Origin: Clostridiaceae bacterium
GTDB taxonomy: Bacteria; Bacillota; Clostridia; DSM-8532
Direction of reading: 5' to 3'
DNA: 33,242 nucleotides
Assembly (NCBI GenBank): GCA_012719545.1
Contig: JAAYAD010000001.1
Coordinates: 1-33,242 of the forward strand
Within the stretch, counting starts at the first letter, position 1. Every line of letters begins with the position of its first letter. Shown piece after piece: positions 1-8,160 of this stretch. The notes below the pieces were generated by a model that saw only the letters and a list, made by a program, of their open reading frames with translations, ran no database searches and was not told where the DNA came from. Made by a program: the position numbers and the translations under genes.

Positions 1-90
1 ATAAGAAATTATTTAAAACAAAATTTATGTTGCTTTTTGTCAGATACAACTTAATTTATTGGAATAAACAATATATTAAATTTAAGAAAA

Positions 91-119
91 AGGTATATTT
101 CATACTCTGAAATATACCT
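91..119 (-). terminator. Rho-independent terminator of the ArsR-type gene
   Basis: A perfect 12-bp stem (AGGTATATTTCA / TGAAATATACCT) encloses a 5-nt loop. On the minus strand it is followed by TTTTTCTTAAATTT. It lies about 40 nt past the stop codon of the gene at 161-1078. The first 90 bases of the window are AT-rich and show nothing else. Confidence 0.8.
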
Positions 120-160
120 CATTGACAGCTGTATTTATTAATGGTTTTATAAGATAGCAA

Positions 161-1078
161 TCAGTATTCAATACTTAACACAATGTCCTGCGGATAATCA
201 CCAAACGCCTTTCCAAATATGTTGAACCCGCCAATAAACTGGCTGTCCGGCTTATTGCCTATTCGTACAGGAATGTAAAAGTCATTTCCTATATTTAACT
301 TATCTATACCCACATCGGAGATCTTTTTATCGTTTACAAAGCATCCTTCGCTGTTAATCATCCATTTTGTGAGAACACCATACTGTGTTGATCCCATTGG
401 CCACCAGGCAGGCGACAAGTGCCCCCTGCGTTTTCCATAATCGCCCAAACTGGTCCATGTACCGCAGTCAACTCCATTTATCCATAAAGTTATGTCCGAC
501 TTCCAGTCTTCACGGAAATTTGCGGCTTCAGAGCATATTTCCATGGAAAGGAGCAAACTTTTTGCCACTTTGCCCTTTGGCAGCACATTTGGAAAACGAT
601 ATTCAACAAAGCCTGAAGAAGTCCATAATATTTGCGCATTTACCCGTTCCGGACTGTAAAAAGACTCGCGCTTGTCTTCCTCTCCGATAAATCCATCAAT
701 ACCCGCAAGTCCGCATGTTGGATATACATCGCAGTCTGTAAAAGCTCCCACAGGCATGCTTACCGACTTTGTCTGGCTTTGGTTCTGTGCGAGTCCGCTC
801 ATGCGAATAGTAATAAAATCACTTTTTCGGCTGCACAGTTTCATGGAGCCACGGGTACCTGGCTGCATTTCTGTATTTATAAGCCCAGCACTTTCGAGAA
901 TCCTGATATGTACTCCTGCGCTGGAGGCAGGAATGCCCAGCTTTTCCGATATCTCTGCTACATTGAGACTGTAGTAATATAAAAGCTTCAGTATCTCAAT
1001 TCTTGTAGGTGAGGACAATGCCTTAGCTACCGCGCATAATTGTTCTGCATTATCAGTATCCAGTTCAACGTACTTCAT
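161..1078 (-). CDS. ArsR-family HTH regulator with C-terminal beta-rich domain
   Basis: A 305-aa protein. Residues 11-95 form an ArsR-type winged helix: LSSPTRIEILKLL is helix 1-2, NVAEISEKLGIPASSAGVHIRIL is the recognition HTH, and a wing follows. The remaining 200 residues are unlike classic 100-aa ArsR proteins. They are rich in aromatic and beta-prone residues (TLWINGVDCGTW, RRGHLSPAWWP, TQYGVLTKW) and look like a sandwich-type ligand-binding domain. No CXC metal site is visible, so metal sensing is unlikely. I prefer the ATG at 1078 because GGAGGGG sits 5 nt upstream; an ATG at 1090 lies inside that site. The gene is divergent from murD. My inference is a transcription factor sensing a small molecule, perhaps a carbohydrate. 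The ligand and targets are unknown. Confidence 0.75.
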   Translation of the reverse strand: MKYVELDTDNAEQLCAVAKALSSPTRIEILKLLYYYSLNVAEISEKLGIPASSAGVHIRILESAGLINTEMQPGTRGSMKLCSRKSDFITIRMSGLAQNQSQTKSVSMPVGAFTDCDVYPTCGLAGIDGFIGEEDKRESFYSPERVNAQILWTSSGFVEYRFPNVLPKGKVAKSLLLSMEICSEAANFREDWKSDITLWINGVDCGTWTSLGDYGKRRGHLSPAWWPMGSTQYGVLTKWMINSEGCFVNDKKISDVGIDKLNIGNDFYIPVRIGNKPDSQFIGGFNIFGKAFGDYPQDIVLSIEY

Positions 1079-1116
1079 TGGCCCCTCCATTTTTTGCTTC
1101 AGCAAGTTTCACCTGA

Positions 1117-1145
1117 ATAATACCATATGTAAATTAGTTAGTCCA
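1117..1145 (-). promoter_or_regulatory. Candidate sigma-A promoter of the ArsR-type gene
   Basis: On the minus strand TGGACT (-35, 1140-1145) is followed by 17 nt and TATTAT (-10, 1117-1122), with a TGG extension just before the -10. It lies about 40 nt upstream of the chosen start. Confidence 0.5.
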
Positions 1146-1281
1146 GTTATGTATAATTATCAACAAATTTATGCAGAATATACAGAATTGATAAGTTTCA
1201 AGAATGTCTCAAAATTCCATGTTATACGTTTTAGACTTTTCCTTTGAGTGATAAAATAGTAAAAGCAGCAAGCGACAATTT

Positions 1282-1309
1282 CGCATAAAATAATACGCAT
1301 AAAATAAAC
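1282..1309 (+). repeat. 14-bp tandem direct repeat upstream of murD
   Basis: Two abutting copies, CGCATAAAATAATA and CGCATAAAATAAAC, share 12 of 14 positions and end 26 nt before the murD start. Each contains a TAAAAT that could act as a -10 element, but no convincing -35 is visible. Confidence 0.5.
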
Positions 1310-1335
1310 AGTGTATTGGAAATGAGGTAAGTATA

Positions 1336-2673
1336 ATGAAGAAAGCCTTTGTCCTTGGCATGGCAAGAAGCGGCTATGAGGCAGCCAAATTTCTGATAAG
1401 CAAAGGTTACCATGTTATTGTCAATGATCTTAAAACTCAGCAGAACCAGCAGCAGGTAAATGAACTGGAATCACTCGGTGTTAAAGTAATTCTGGGAAGC
1501 CACCCTGATGATATATTTGACAGTTCCTTTGAAATGTTGGTCAAAAACCCCGGTATCCCCAATAACCACATATATGTGGAAAAAGCCCATCAATTGGGTA
1601 TACCAGTCATTAATGAGGTGGAGCTTGCTTATCGATATTTTCCCGAAGGAGTAAAGATAATCGGTATTACCGGAACCAATGGCAAGACCACAACAACGAC
1701 CATAATATACAAGTTTTTGAAGGAAGCCTCAAAGAACGCATATTTAATGGGCAATATAGGGTACCCGGTATGTACCTTTGTTTCACAACTAAAAGCCGGC
1801 GACATTGCGGTTATGGAAATATCCGACCACCAGTTGTGTAATATGCATGAGTTTAAGACGGATATATCAGTTTTGACCAACCTTTCAGAAGCTCATATTG
1901 ACTTCCACGGATCTTATGAAAAATATAAGAGTACAAAAAAGAAAATATTCAATTACCATACAAAAAGCGATATAGCCATTCTTAATATGGATGATCCGGA
2001 AGTGCTTGAACTTACCCGAGACATAGGATCCACAAAAAAATATTTTTCCTTTAACACTCCTAACGTTAACGGCTGCTCAGTAATTGACGGGTATATATGC
2101 TACAACAATGAAAAAATAATAGCTCTCGATGATATTAAGATTAAAGGCCGCCACAATTATGAAAACGCCATGGCAGCCATAGCAGCCGTAAAGGAATTTG
2201 GCGTGGACAACAGCATCATAGTCCAAGTGTTAAAAACCTTTGGCGGAGTTGAGCACAGGCTTGAGTATGTTGATACCATAAATAATATAGAATTTTACAA
2301 CGATTCCAAGTCTACAAACATAACCTCAACCCAGATTGCCCTGTCATCCTTTGATAAGCCCGTGGTATTGATGCTGGGAGGCCTAGATCGTGGACACAGT
2401 TTCGCAGAATTAAAGGATTACTTAAAAAATGTAAAGGCAATTGTAGCATATGGCGAAACAAAGGACAGAATCAACGACTTCGCCAAAGAATGCGGTATTC
2501 CCTGCAAGACTGTGGAGACCCTTGAAGAAGCAACCAAAGAAGCATACGTTCTTGCTTTACCGGGGTATGTGGTTCTATTAAGTCCCGCATGTGCTTCCTG
2601 GGATCAGTTTGAGAATTTTGAAATCAGGGGCGATTTGTTTAAGGAATTTGTAAAAGCCTTGAGGCAAGATTAG
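1336..2673 (+). CDS. murD: UDP-N-acetylmuramoylalanine--D-glutamate ligase (MurD)
   Basis: A 445-aa cytoplasmic ligase that adds D-glutamate to UDP-MurNAc-L-alanine using ATP. The length matches the family (about 450 aa). The N-terminal Rossmann-like domain starts with LGMARSGYEAAKFL (residues 8-20). The ATP P-loop is GITGTNGKTTTTT (110-122). GRHN (271-274), NDSKSTN (322-328), LGGLDRG (347-353) and SPACASWDQF (416-425) are Mur ligase signatures. The usual SSFQL segment reads SDHQL here (163-167). GAGGT lies upstream of the ATG. The gene stands alone rather than in a division/cell wall cluster, but its neighbour murI makes the D-glutamate it uses. A second murD elsewhere in the genome cannot be excluded. 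Confidence 0.92.
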   Translation: MKKAFVLGMARSGYEAAKFLISKGYHVIVNDLKTQQNQQQVNELESLGVKVILGSHPDDIFDSSFEMLVKNPGIPNNHIYVEKAHQLGIPVINEVELAYRYFPEGVKIIGITGTNGKTTTTTIIYKFLKEASKNAYLMGNIGYPVCTFVSQLKAGDIAVMEISDHQLCNMHEFKTDISVLTNLSEAHIDFHGSYEKYKSTKKKIFNYHTKSDIAILNMDDPEVLELTRDIGSTKKYFSFNTPNVNGCSVIDGYICYNNEKIIALDDIKIKGRHNYENAMAAIAAVKEFGVDNSIIVQVLKTFGGVEHRLEYVDTINNIEFYNDSKSTNITSTQIALSSFDKPVVLMLGGLDRGHSFAELKDYLKNVKAIVAYGETKDRINDFAKECGIPCKTVETLEEATKEAYVLALPGYVVLLSPACASWDQFENFEIRGDLFKEFVKALRQD

Positions 2674-2725
2674 TTTTATTTATAAATTATATATCCTTCT
2701 GACTCTTATATGACCAGATAACATG

Positions 2726-2780
2726 GGCGCCAATTAATATGAATAATTCTGTTTTTCACTATTAATTGACGCCTTTTCTT
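2726..2780 (+). terminator. Terminator after murD
   Basis: GGCGCCAATTAATA (2726-2739) pairs with TATTAATTGACGCC (2760-2773) with one mismatch, and TTTTCTTTAAC follows. It lies between the convergent murD and murI genes. No U-run is seen in the minus direction. Confidence 0.65.
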
Positions 2781-2817
2781 TAACTTTGCTTATTTTAATT
2801 TTGGATAAAGGCTGAGA

Positions 2818-3585
2818 TTATCCATTGATTATATGCAGATATTTATCCAGCAAAATCTTATCTTTAATTTCCAATCCGGACCTGTAAAAAGATATTCTGC
2901 CCTTATCAGTGCTTTTACTCAACATTCCCTTTTCTTCCAATACATCATGCAGATGCTTAACAGTACCCCTGTTGCCATCTATGATATCAATTTTTGAAGG
3001 CAGCACTCTGGCAAGAACCTTTTTAAACAGCGGAAAATGGGTGCATCCAAGAACAAGGGTGCCATACTCTGAGATATTCAAAGGTAGTATGCTTTTAAGG
3101 TAACTTTCAACCTCAGGGCCATCAAATATGAACTTTTCTGCGAACTCAACAAGTTTAGGCGCAGGCAGCATATCAACTATATGATTGGTATCGAACCTGG
3201 ATACCAGACTTTTAAATTTTTCCTCCCTTAAAGTTAAAGGAGTAGCCAAAGTCAGAACCCGCGCCCCGGTATGGCAGTTTTTTTCTACGGCGGGCTTAAT
3301 GGCAGGCTCCATGCCTATTATTGGAAAATCGTAATATTCCCTAAGTTCTCTCACGGCTGCGCTTGTAGCCGTATTGCACGCAATAACCAGAGCTTTTATA
3401 TTGAAGTTTGTTAAAAACTTTACTGCATTAAAGGTCAGGTCTCTTACTTCTTCCTTTGTTTTTGTACCATAAGGTGCATTGTCGGTATCGCCGTAATATA
3501 TATAATCTTCATTTGGCATAATGGCCAACGCTTCTTTTAGCACTGACAGGCCGCCTATGCCTGAATCAAAGAAAGCAATACTCAT
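2818..3585 (-). CDS. murI: Glutamate racemase (MurI)
   Basis: A 255-aa cofactor-independent racemase that converts L-glutamate to D-glutamate for peptidoglycan. FDSGIGGLSVLKE (6-18) carries the conserved aspartate D7. DTDNAPYGTK (33-42) follows. The two catalytic cysteines are C70 in ACNTATSAAV and C181 in LGCTHFPLF, with H183 beside the latter. Length and motifs are complete. AGAGGG precedes the ATG. The gene is convergent with murD, which uses its product. A weak extended -10 (TGG then TATATT, around 3633-3641) is the only promoter-like signal upstream. Confidence 0.95.
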   Translation of the reverse strand: MSIAFFDSGIGGLSVLKEALAIMPNEDYIYYGDTDNAPYGTKTKEEVRDLTFNAVKFLTNFNIKALVIACNTATSAAVRELREYYDFPIIGMEPAIKPAVEKNCHTGARVLTLATPLTLREEKFKSLVSRFDTNHIVDMLPAPKLVEFAEKFIFDGPEVESYLKSILPLNISEYGTLVLGCTHFPLFKKVLARVLPSKIDIIDGNRGTVKHLHDVLEEKGMLSKSTDKGRISFYRSGLEIKDKILLDKYLHIING

Positions 3586-4076
3586 TGTTTATCCCTCTTA
3601 GAGCTTAAGCTATGGTTTAAGATTTAAGTATAAATATACCATCATTTATTCTACCACAATTTATATTTTGGTCTCCCTTTTTTCTGATTCATAGCCTGTT
3701 ATTTCTCCTGTTTTTTCGTGCCTGTTTAAAGGCAGAATTGATGCAAAGCAGCTGTATCCCTTTTATTTTAGGCTTTTTTAACACACGTTTTACGCATTAA
3801 TACACTATTAGCTTTTTAATATTTTTCAATTAATAAAAGATTAGGGTTCACGGTAAAAATACGAAAAAAAGCCCCGGAAGGATGGCTCCTTCAGGGGCTT
3901 TATAACTTCAACATTTAATTTTTTCTGAGTTGCTTGTTACTAGAAACTATTATCACCAGAATTTCTTAACCTCAACAGGAAAGAGCATAGGCTCTAGGAA
4001 TTCAAAAATCCGCTTCGTATCAATTGGAGCTTTCAGACTACCTGTAACCCTTCCTGATGACCAAATTGCAAGTTAC
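3586..4076. other. Intergenic region between murI and the oxidoreductase operon
   Basis: 491 bases without a convincing gene. It holds the murI upstream region, the operon terminator at 3868-3901, and a 39-codon open minus-strand stretch (3953-4072) that begins right after a stop codon, lacks a plausible start and matches nothing I recognise. Confidence 0.6.
3868..3901 (-). terminator. Terminator of the four-gene oxidoreductase/isomerase operon
   Basis: AAAGCCCCGGAAGGA pairs with TCCTTCAGGGGCTTT with one mismatch and a TGGC loop. On the minus strand it is followed by TTTTCGTATTTTTACC, and the stem's own terminal Ts extend this run. It may act weakly in the other direction. Confidence 0.85.
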
Positions 4077-4814
4077 TCAGAACCTTTTAACATTATCCAG
4101 GGATATTTTGACACTTTCAAAGGGATCAATATAAATCTCATCCTGCTCTAAGATGACCCAGTCAAAATCAGATTGCTTGCAAAGCTTATATATACCGGCG
4201 CAATTAATTCTTCCTGTTCCTACTTCGGTCATCTTCTTTTCAATTTTGTCCATATCCTTAAGATGCACGGTTCTGATGCGGCTAAGATTGTCTTTAAAAT
4301 ATTTTTCCGGATCAATTCCGGCATATTGAGCCCAATAAATGTCAAGTTCCAGAGAAAGGTTTACAGAAGAAGTATTATTAAGAATAATATCCTCCGGCAT
4401 TTCTCCATCAAAGCAAAGCTCAAATTCATGGGCATGGTTATGATACAGAAGGGTAAGGCCGTTACTTCGAAGTTCTTTTCCGGCTTTATCAAGTATTTCG
4501 CAGAGTTTCAGCCATCCGTCTTTAGTATCCGAATTGTAATAGGCCAATGTTACATATTTTCCCCCTATTTCTGTACAATAGCGAATAAGGTCATCAAGTC
4601 CGGTTGTAAGAGCCTCTATACCTGTATGGGTACCCATAGCCTTTAAATTGTACTTATTAAGCAGCTGCCTCATTTCACCGGCTTCAATATTGTAAAAGGA
4701 GTAAAATTCAACACCGTCATAGCCTGCCCTGGATAAAGCCGAAAAAACATTTTCAAGGTTTTCATCACATTTTTGCCGCAGAGAAAAGAGCTGCAAGCCC
4801 AGATTAGTTTTCAT
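4077..4814 (-). CDS. Sugar phosphate isomerase/epimerase-like TIM barrel
   Basis: A 245-aa protein of the xylose-isomerase-like TIM-barrel (AP endonuclease 2) superfamily. The start ATG at 4814 (MKTNLGLQLFSLRQ) overlaps the upstream gene by 11 nt, with GAGG just before it. Likely metal-site or acid/base residues sit at strand ends: H125, H127 and E130 in YHNHAHEFE, D158 in LELDIYWAQYAG, H184 in VHLKDM, and E223 in ILEQD. It is the last gene of the operon and is translationally coupled to an oxidoreductase. Relatives isomerise, epimerise or dehydrate sugars, including inositol and keto-sugar intermediates. The exact substrate cannot be read from sequence. Confidence 0.82.
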   Translation of the reverse strand: MKTNLGLQLFSLRQKCDENLENVFSALSRAGYDGVEFYSFYNIEAGEMRQLLNKYNLKAMGTHTGIEALTTGLDDLIRYCTEIGGKYVTLAYYNSDTKDGWLKLCEILDKAGKELRSNGLTLLYHNHAHEFELCFDGEMPEDIILNNTSSVNLSLELDIYWAQYAGIDPEKYFKDNLSRIRTVHLKDMDKIEKKMTEVGTGRINCAGIYKLCKQSDFDWVILEQDEIYIDPFESVKISLDNVKRF

Positions 4815-5862
4815 ATGCCTCAACATCCTTGATACATTCTCCCAAACGGGCAGATTCAAATATGGCATCAATTACTTTCATAACGCGCATCATTTGTTTG
4901 TGAGTTACAATTAAGCTGCCGCTTCCTCTTATCACATCTGCGACATTGTCATAATAGTCCCTGCAATCAGGATTTACATTGGGAAGGGGAAGTTCATCAA
5001 TTGTCTCAACCGGCCTTGGAGCCATGGTCTTTGTCGGGCCTGCAGATGTGTAAACTATGCTTTCCTCCCATTTAAACTCCACCTGATTGGCCTTCACAAT
5101 TTTACCGTTGCAGTCCCAGTCATTAATGACCAGGGTTCCGTTATCGGTGCAGATGTGCCAGCGCGGCAGGGGAACAAAGGAATATGTACATACCTCAATC
5201 AGTACACTGAGACCGTTTTTGAACTTGAGCACAGCCTTAAAATTATCATCAACATCCTTAAACTTTACACTTAAAAGATGTGCATATACTTCAGTCACAG
5301 GGCTGTCTACCAACCACAAAATCTGGTCCAGGAGGTGTACCCCCCAGTCCAGAAGCATACCGCCTCCGGCCTCCTTAACACATCTCCAGTCTCCGGGAAT
5401 ACCTTTGGAGCCATGTACACGTGATTCAATATAAAAGGGTTGTCCAATAAGTTTTTTCTCAAGTGCCTCTTTAACTATTACGAAATCCCTGTCCCATCTT
5501 CTGTTCTGATGAACTGTAAATACTTTGTTTGTTCTTTCTGCAACTTCAAGTACTTCTTTAAGCTCCTCAGAGTTCATCATAACAGGTTTTTCGCATATTA
5601 CGTGTTTTCCGGCCTCCATGGCTCTAATTGACAATTCCTTATGAAAATTGTTTGGCGTAGCTATAATTACAAGTTCTGTATCATCGGCAAGACATTCATC
5701 CAGCGATTGATAAGCTTTATAGCCCTTTTCCTTTGCCAGATTCAATCGTTCAGGCTTAATATCATAGGCGCCGGTCACTTTAAGTGAGTTGATTCCTTTA
5801 ATCTGATCGGCATGAAAAGAACCCATACCGCCAAATCCAATAATGGCAGTCTTAATACTCAT
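4804..5862 (-). CDS. Gfo/Idh/MocA-family NAD(P)-dependent oxidoreductase
   Basis: A 352-aa sugar dehydrogenase-type enzyme. The N-terminal Rossmann domain begins IIGFGGMGSFHADQ (7-20). The catalytic lysine is in CEKP (K92). GGGMLLDWGVHLLD (167-180) carries the conserved Asp and His of the C-terminal alpha/beta domain (D172, H176). The start at 5862 (MSIKTA) is chosen for GGAG about 8 nt upstream. It is third in the operon, 48 nt after one isomerase-like gene and overlapping the next. Family members oxidise or reduce secondary hydroxyls of sugars, inositols and glycosides. It is clearly different from the paralogue at 6931-8007. Confidence 0.87.
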   Translation of the reverse strand: MSIKTAIIGFGGMGSFHADQIKGINSLKVTGAYDIKPERLNLAKEKGYKAYQSLDECLADDTELVIIATPNNFHKELSIRAMEAGKHVICEKPVMMNSEELKEVLEVAERTNKVFTVHQNRRWDRDFVIVKEALEKKLIGQPFYIESRVHGSKGIPGDWRCVKEAGGGMLLDWGVHLLDQILWLVDSPVTEVYAHLLSVKFKDVDDNFKAVLKFKNGLSVLIEVCTYSFVPLPRWHICTDNGTLVINDWDCNGKIVKANQVEFKWEESIVYTSAGPTKTMAPRPVETIDELPLPNVNPDCRDYYDNVADVIRGSGSLIVTHKQMMRVMKVIDAIFESARLGECIKDVEAYEN

Positions 5863-5910
5863 ATGCAATCTCCAGTCCATTGAAATGTAGCTTAAAAGTA
5901 AATGTAAGGT

Positions 5911-6879
5911 TTATGCCCACCACATTCCTGTAGGCTTTGATTCTTTTATCATAACCTTCTTAAGGAATTCCACTGCCTTTTCAAGACCTTCTATAGCTGT
6001 CATGAGGCTATCTTCATGTTCGATGGACAATACGTGGTCATATCCTGCAAGCCTTAATTCACTGCAGATAGCTCTCCATGTTTCCTCTCCATGTCCATAG
6101 CCAACAGTTCTGAATATCCAGGATCTTGTAGCCTCGTTGGCAAAATGCCTTGTATCCAGCACACCGTTTCTGCTGGTATTATAAAGGTCTATCTTGGTAT
6201 CCTTGGCATGGAAGTGATAAATTGCTCCCTTAAGCTCTCTGATGGCTGCAACGGGATCCATACCCTGCCAGAACAAATGGGAAGGATCAAAGTTGGCTCC
6301 TACAATATCGCCTACTGCATCTCTCAGTCTTAAGAGGGTTGCCGGGTTATATACACAGAATCCGGGATGCATTTCAAAGGCTATCTTGGTTACGCCATAC
6401 TTTTTGGTAAACTCGGCTGTTTTCTGCCAGTATGGAATCAATACTTCATTCCACTGCCAGTCAAGAATTTTCATAAAATCGTCCGGCCATGGACAGGTAA
6501 CCCAGTTGGGATACTTTGAATTTTCGCTGTCGCCGGGACATCCTGAAAAGGTTACAACAGTGTCTATACCCAATTCACTTGCCAGCTGAACTGCGGCTTC
6601 ATACTCTGTGTGGAATTTCTGTGCAATCTCTTTCTGGGGATGGACAGGATTGCCATGCACCGAAAGAGCGCTGATAACCATATCATGTTTCTTTATTGTT
6701 TCCTTAAACTCTTTTATAAGGCTTTTATCATTTATTAACTTAACAGCGTCGCAGTGAGCTGTGCCCGGAAAACCGCCGCATCCAATTTCAACAGCCTCAA
6801 CGCCTATGCTTTTTAAATATGTAAGAGCTTCATCAAGGCTTTTGTCTCCAAGTAAAACTGTAAAAACACCTAATTTCAT
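5911..6879 (-). CDS. Sugar phosphate isomerase/epimerase-like TIM barrel
   Basis: A 322-aa xylose-isomerase-like TIM-barrel protein. The start at 6879 (MKLGVFTVLLGDKS) is fixed by AAGGAGGT 7 nt upstream. Putative metal ligands are E169 in FEMHPG, D198 in NFDPSHLFWQG, H224 in HFHAKDT, and E287 in SIEHED. VGYGHGEETW (259-268) is a typical late loop. It is longer than the second barrel (245 aa) and belongs to another subgroup, so the two probably act on different intermediates. It sits second in the operon between two oxidoreductases. Confidence 0.85.
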   Translation of the reverse strand: MKLGVFTVLLGDKSLDEALTYLKSIGVEAVEIGCGGFPGTAHCDAVKLINDKSLIKEFKETIKKHDMVISALSVHGNPVHPQKEIAQKFHTEYEAAVQLASELGIDTVVTFSGCPGDSENSKYPNWVTCPWPDDFMKILDWQWNEVLIPYWQKTAEFTKKYGVTKIAFEMHPGFCVYNPATLLRLRDAVGDIVGANFDPSHLFWQGMDPVAAIRELKGAIYHFHAKDTKIDLYNTSRNGVLDTRHFANEATRSWIFRTVGYGHGEETWRAICSELRLAGYDHVLSIEHEDSLMTAIEGLEKAVEFLKKVMIKESKPTGMWWA

Positions 6880-6930
6880 TATTTTGACCTCCTTTGTCAA
6901 GTTTTAAGAATGTGTCACAGTTTCTGCAGA

Positions 6931-8007
6931 TTAAAAGTATACGGGCTTGCCTGTTTTTGCAGATTCATAAATAGCCTCAAGAATCTGGGTTACAACCAGT
7001 GCCTCTTCAGGCTTAACGGTGAGCTCACCTTTGCCAAGAACCGCATTAATGAATGACAGCTGCTCCAAAACCTCGGGCTTGCTGCTTGTTCCCTCGTAGA
7101 ACGCCACGCCACCTGCATTAAAATCAGGCTTTAGTACATATTGGCGTCCATTCTTAACACCATTGATTCTTAAACCGTCAAACATATCTGCGCCGGCTTT
7201 GGTTCCGCAAAGCAATGTTGCTGCCTCAAGATTTTCAAGAGAATTTAATGCCCAGCTTGATTCAAGGATAATTGTGGCTCCGTTTTCCATTACCACAAAA
7301 CCAAAGGCGCTGTCTTCAACTGTGAATTTTTCGGGATCCCAGTCTCCCCAGGCGTTTCCTGTATCCCTCTGATTGTTGAGCTTATGGTATACGGTTCCCA
7401 CAGCATACTTGGGCTTGTAGTTGTCCATCATCCAGAGTGTCAGATCCAGAGCATGAGTACCTATATCTATGAGGGGGCCTCCACCCTGCTCATATTCGTT
7501 GAGGAACACACCCCATGTAGGCACTGCTCTTCTGCGGATAGCTCTTGCCTTCGCAAAATATATTTCTCCGAGAACTCCATTTTTGCACTCTTCTTTAAGA
7601 TACATTGAGTCAGCACGGAAACGGTTCTGATATGCAATTGTCAGTACCTTGTTATTGGCTTTTGCAGCATCAAGCATCTTCTTGGCTTCCAAAGTGTTGA
7701 TAGCCATGGGCTTTTCACACATGACATGCTTTCCTGCATTAAGGGCTGCAACAGTAATTTCGCTGTGTGAGCGGTTAGGTGTGCATACATATACGATGTC
7801 AATGCTTTTATCCTCTAAAAGCTCTCTGTAATCCGTATATGTTTTTGCATCAGGGGTACCATACTCCTTCTTAGCCTTTTCAGCCTTTTCAATTACGACA
7901 TCGCAGAAAGCAACCATATCAACAAGGCCTGTTTCCTTTGCGGCCGGCATTTCCTTACCGTTTGCAATTCCGCCGCACCCAATAACGCCTGCTCTTAATT
8001 TTTCCAT
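6931..8007 (-). CDS. Gfo/Idh/MocA-family oxidoreductase, first gene of operon
   Basis: A 358-aa NAD(P)-dependent dehydrogenase. The Rossmann motif is VIGCGGIANGKEMP (8-21). The catalytic lysine is K99 in CEKPMA. GGGPLIDIGTHALD (175-188) supplies D181 and H185. The start at 8007 (MEKLRAG) has AAGGAGG 7 nt upstream. It leads a four-gene minus-strand operon and is divergent from an AraC regulator that probably controls it. The pairing with TIM-barrel isomerases is common in inositol, keto-sugar and glycoside catabolism. Substrate unknown. Confidence 0.87.
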   Translation of the reverse strand: MEKLRAGVIGCGGIANGKEMPAAKETGLVDMVAFCDVVIEKAEKAKKEYGTPDAKTYTDYRELLEDKSIDIVYVCTPNRSHSEITVAALNAGKHVMCEKPMAINTLEAKKMLDAAKANNKVLTIAYQNRFRADSMYLKEECKNGVLGEIYFAKARAIRRRAVPTWGVFLNEYEQGGGPLIDIGTHALDLTLWMMDNYKPKYAVGTVYHKLNNQRDTGNAWGDWDPEKFTVEDSAFGFVVMENGATIILESSWALNSLENLEAATLLCGTKAGADMFDGLRINGVKNGRQYVLKPDFNAGGVAFYEGTSSKPEVLEQLSFINAVLGKGELTVKPEEALVVTQILEAIYESAKTGKPVYF

Positions 8008-8043
8008 ATAAATCCTCCTTAGCGGCACATTTGAATTAGTATT

Positions 8044-8059
8044 AAAGGGACATCCCTTT
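8044..8059. promoter_or_regulatory. Perfect inverted repeat, candidate operator
   Basis: AAAGGGA-CA-TCCCTTT lies in the divergent region, 37-52 nt upstream of the first oxidoreductase start. It is followed by a second small palindrome, TCAATTGA (8059-8066). It could be a regulator site or a 5' leader hairpin. Confidence 0.4.
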
Positions 8060-8160
8060 CAATTGAAATCATAAATACTTTTTGGTAATATTGATAGCAA
8101 ATGAACCTTAATTTCTTGCCAAAAACTGATGTAGTATAAAAACCCTGCAGGTAATAAATA

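Noticed and set aside
3953..4072. A 39-codon open minus-strand stretch (LAIWSSGRVTGSLKAPIDTK...) after the last isomerase gene, as a decayed gene remnant
   Set aside because: It begins right after a stop, has no start codon with a ribosome site, lies before a terminator and resembles no family I recognise. Chance is a sufficient explanation.
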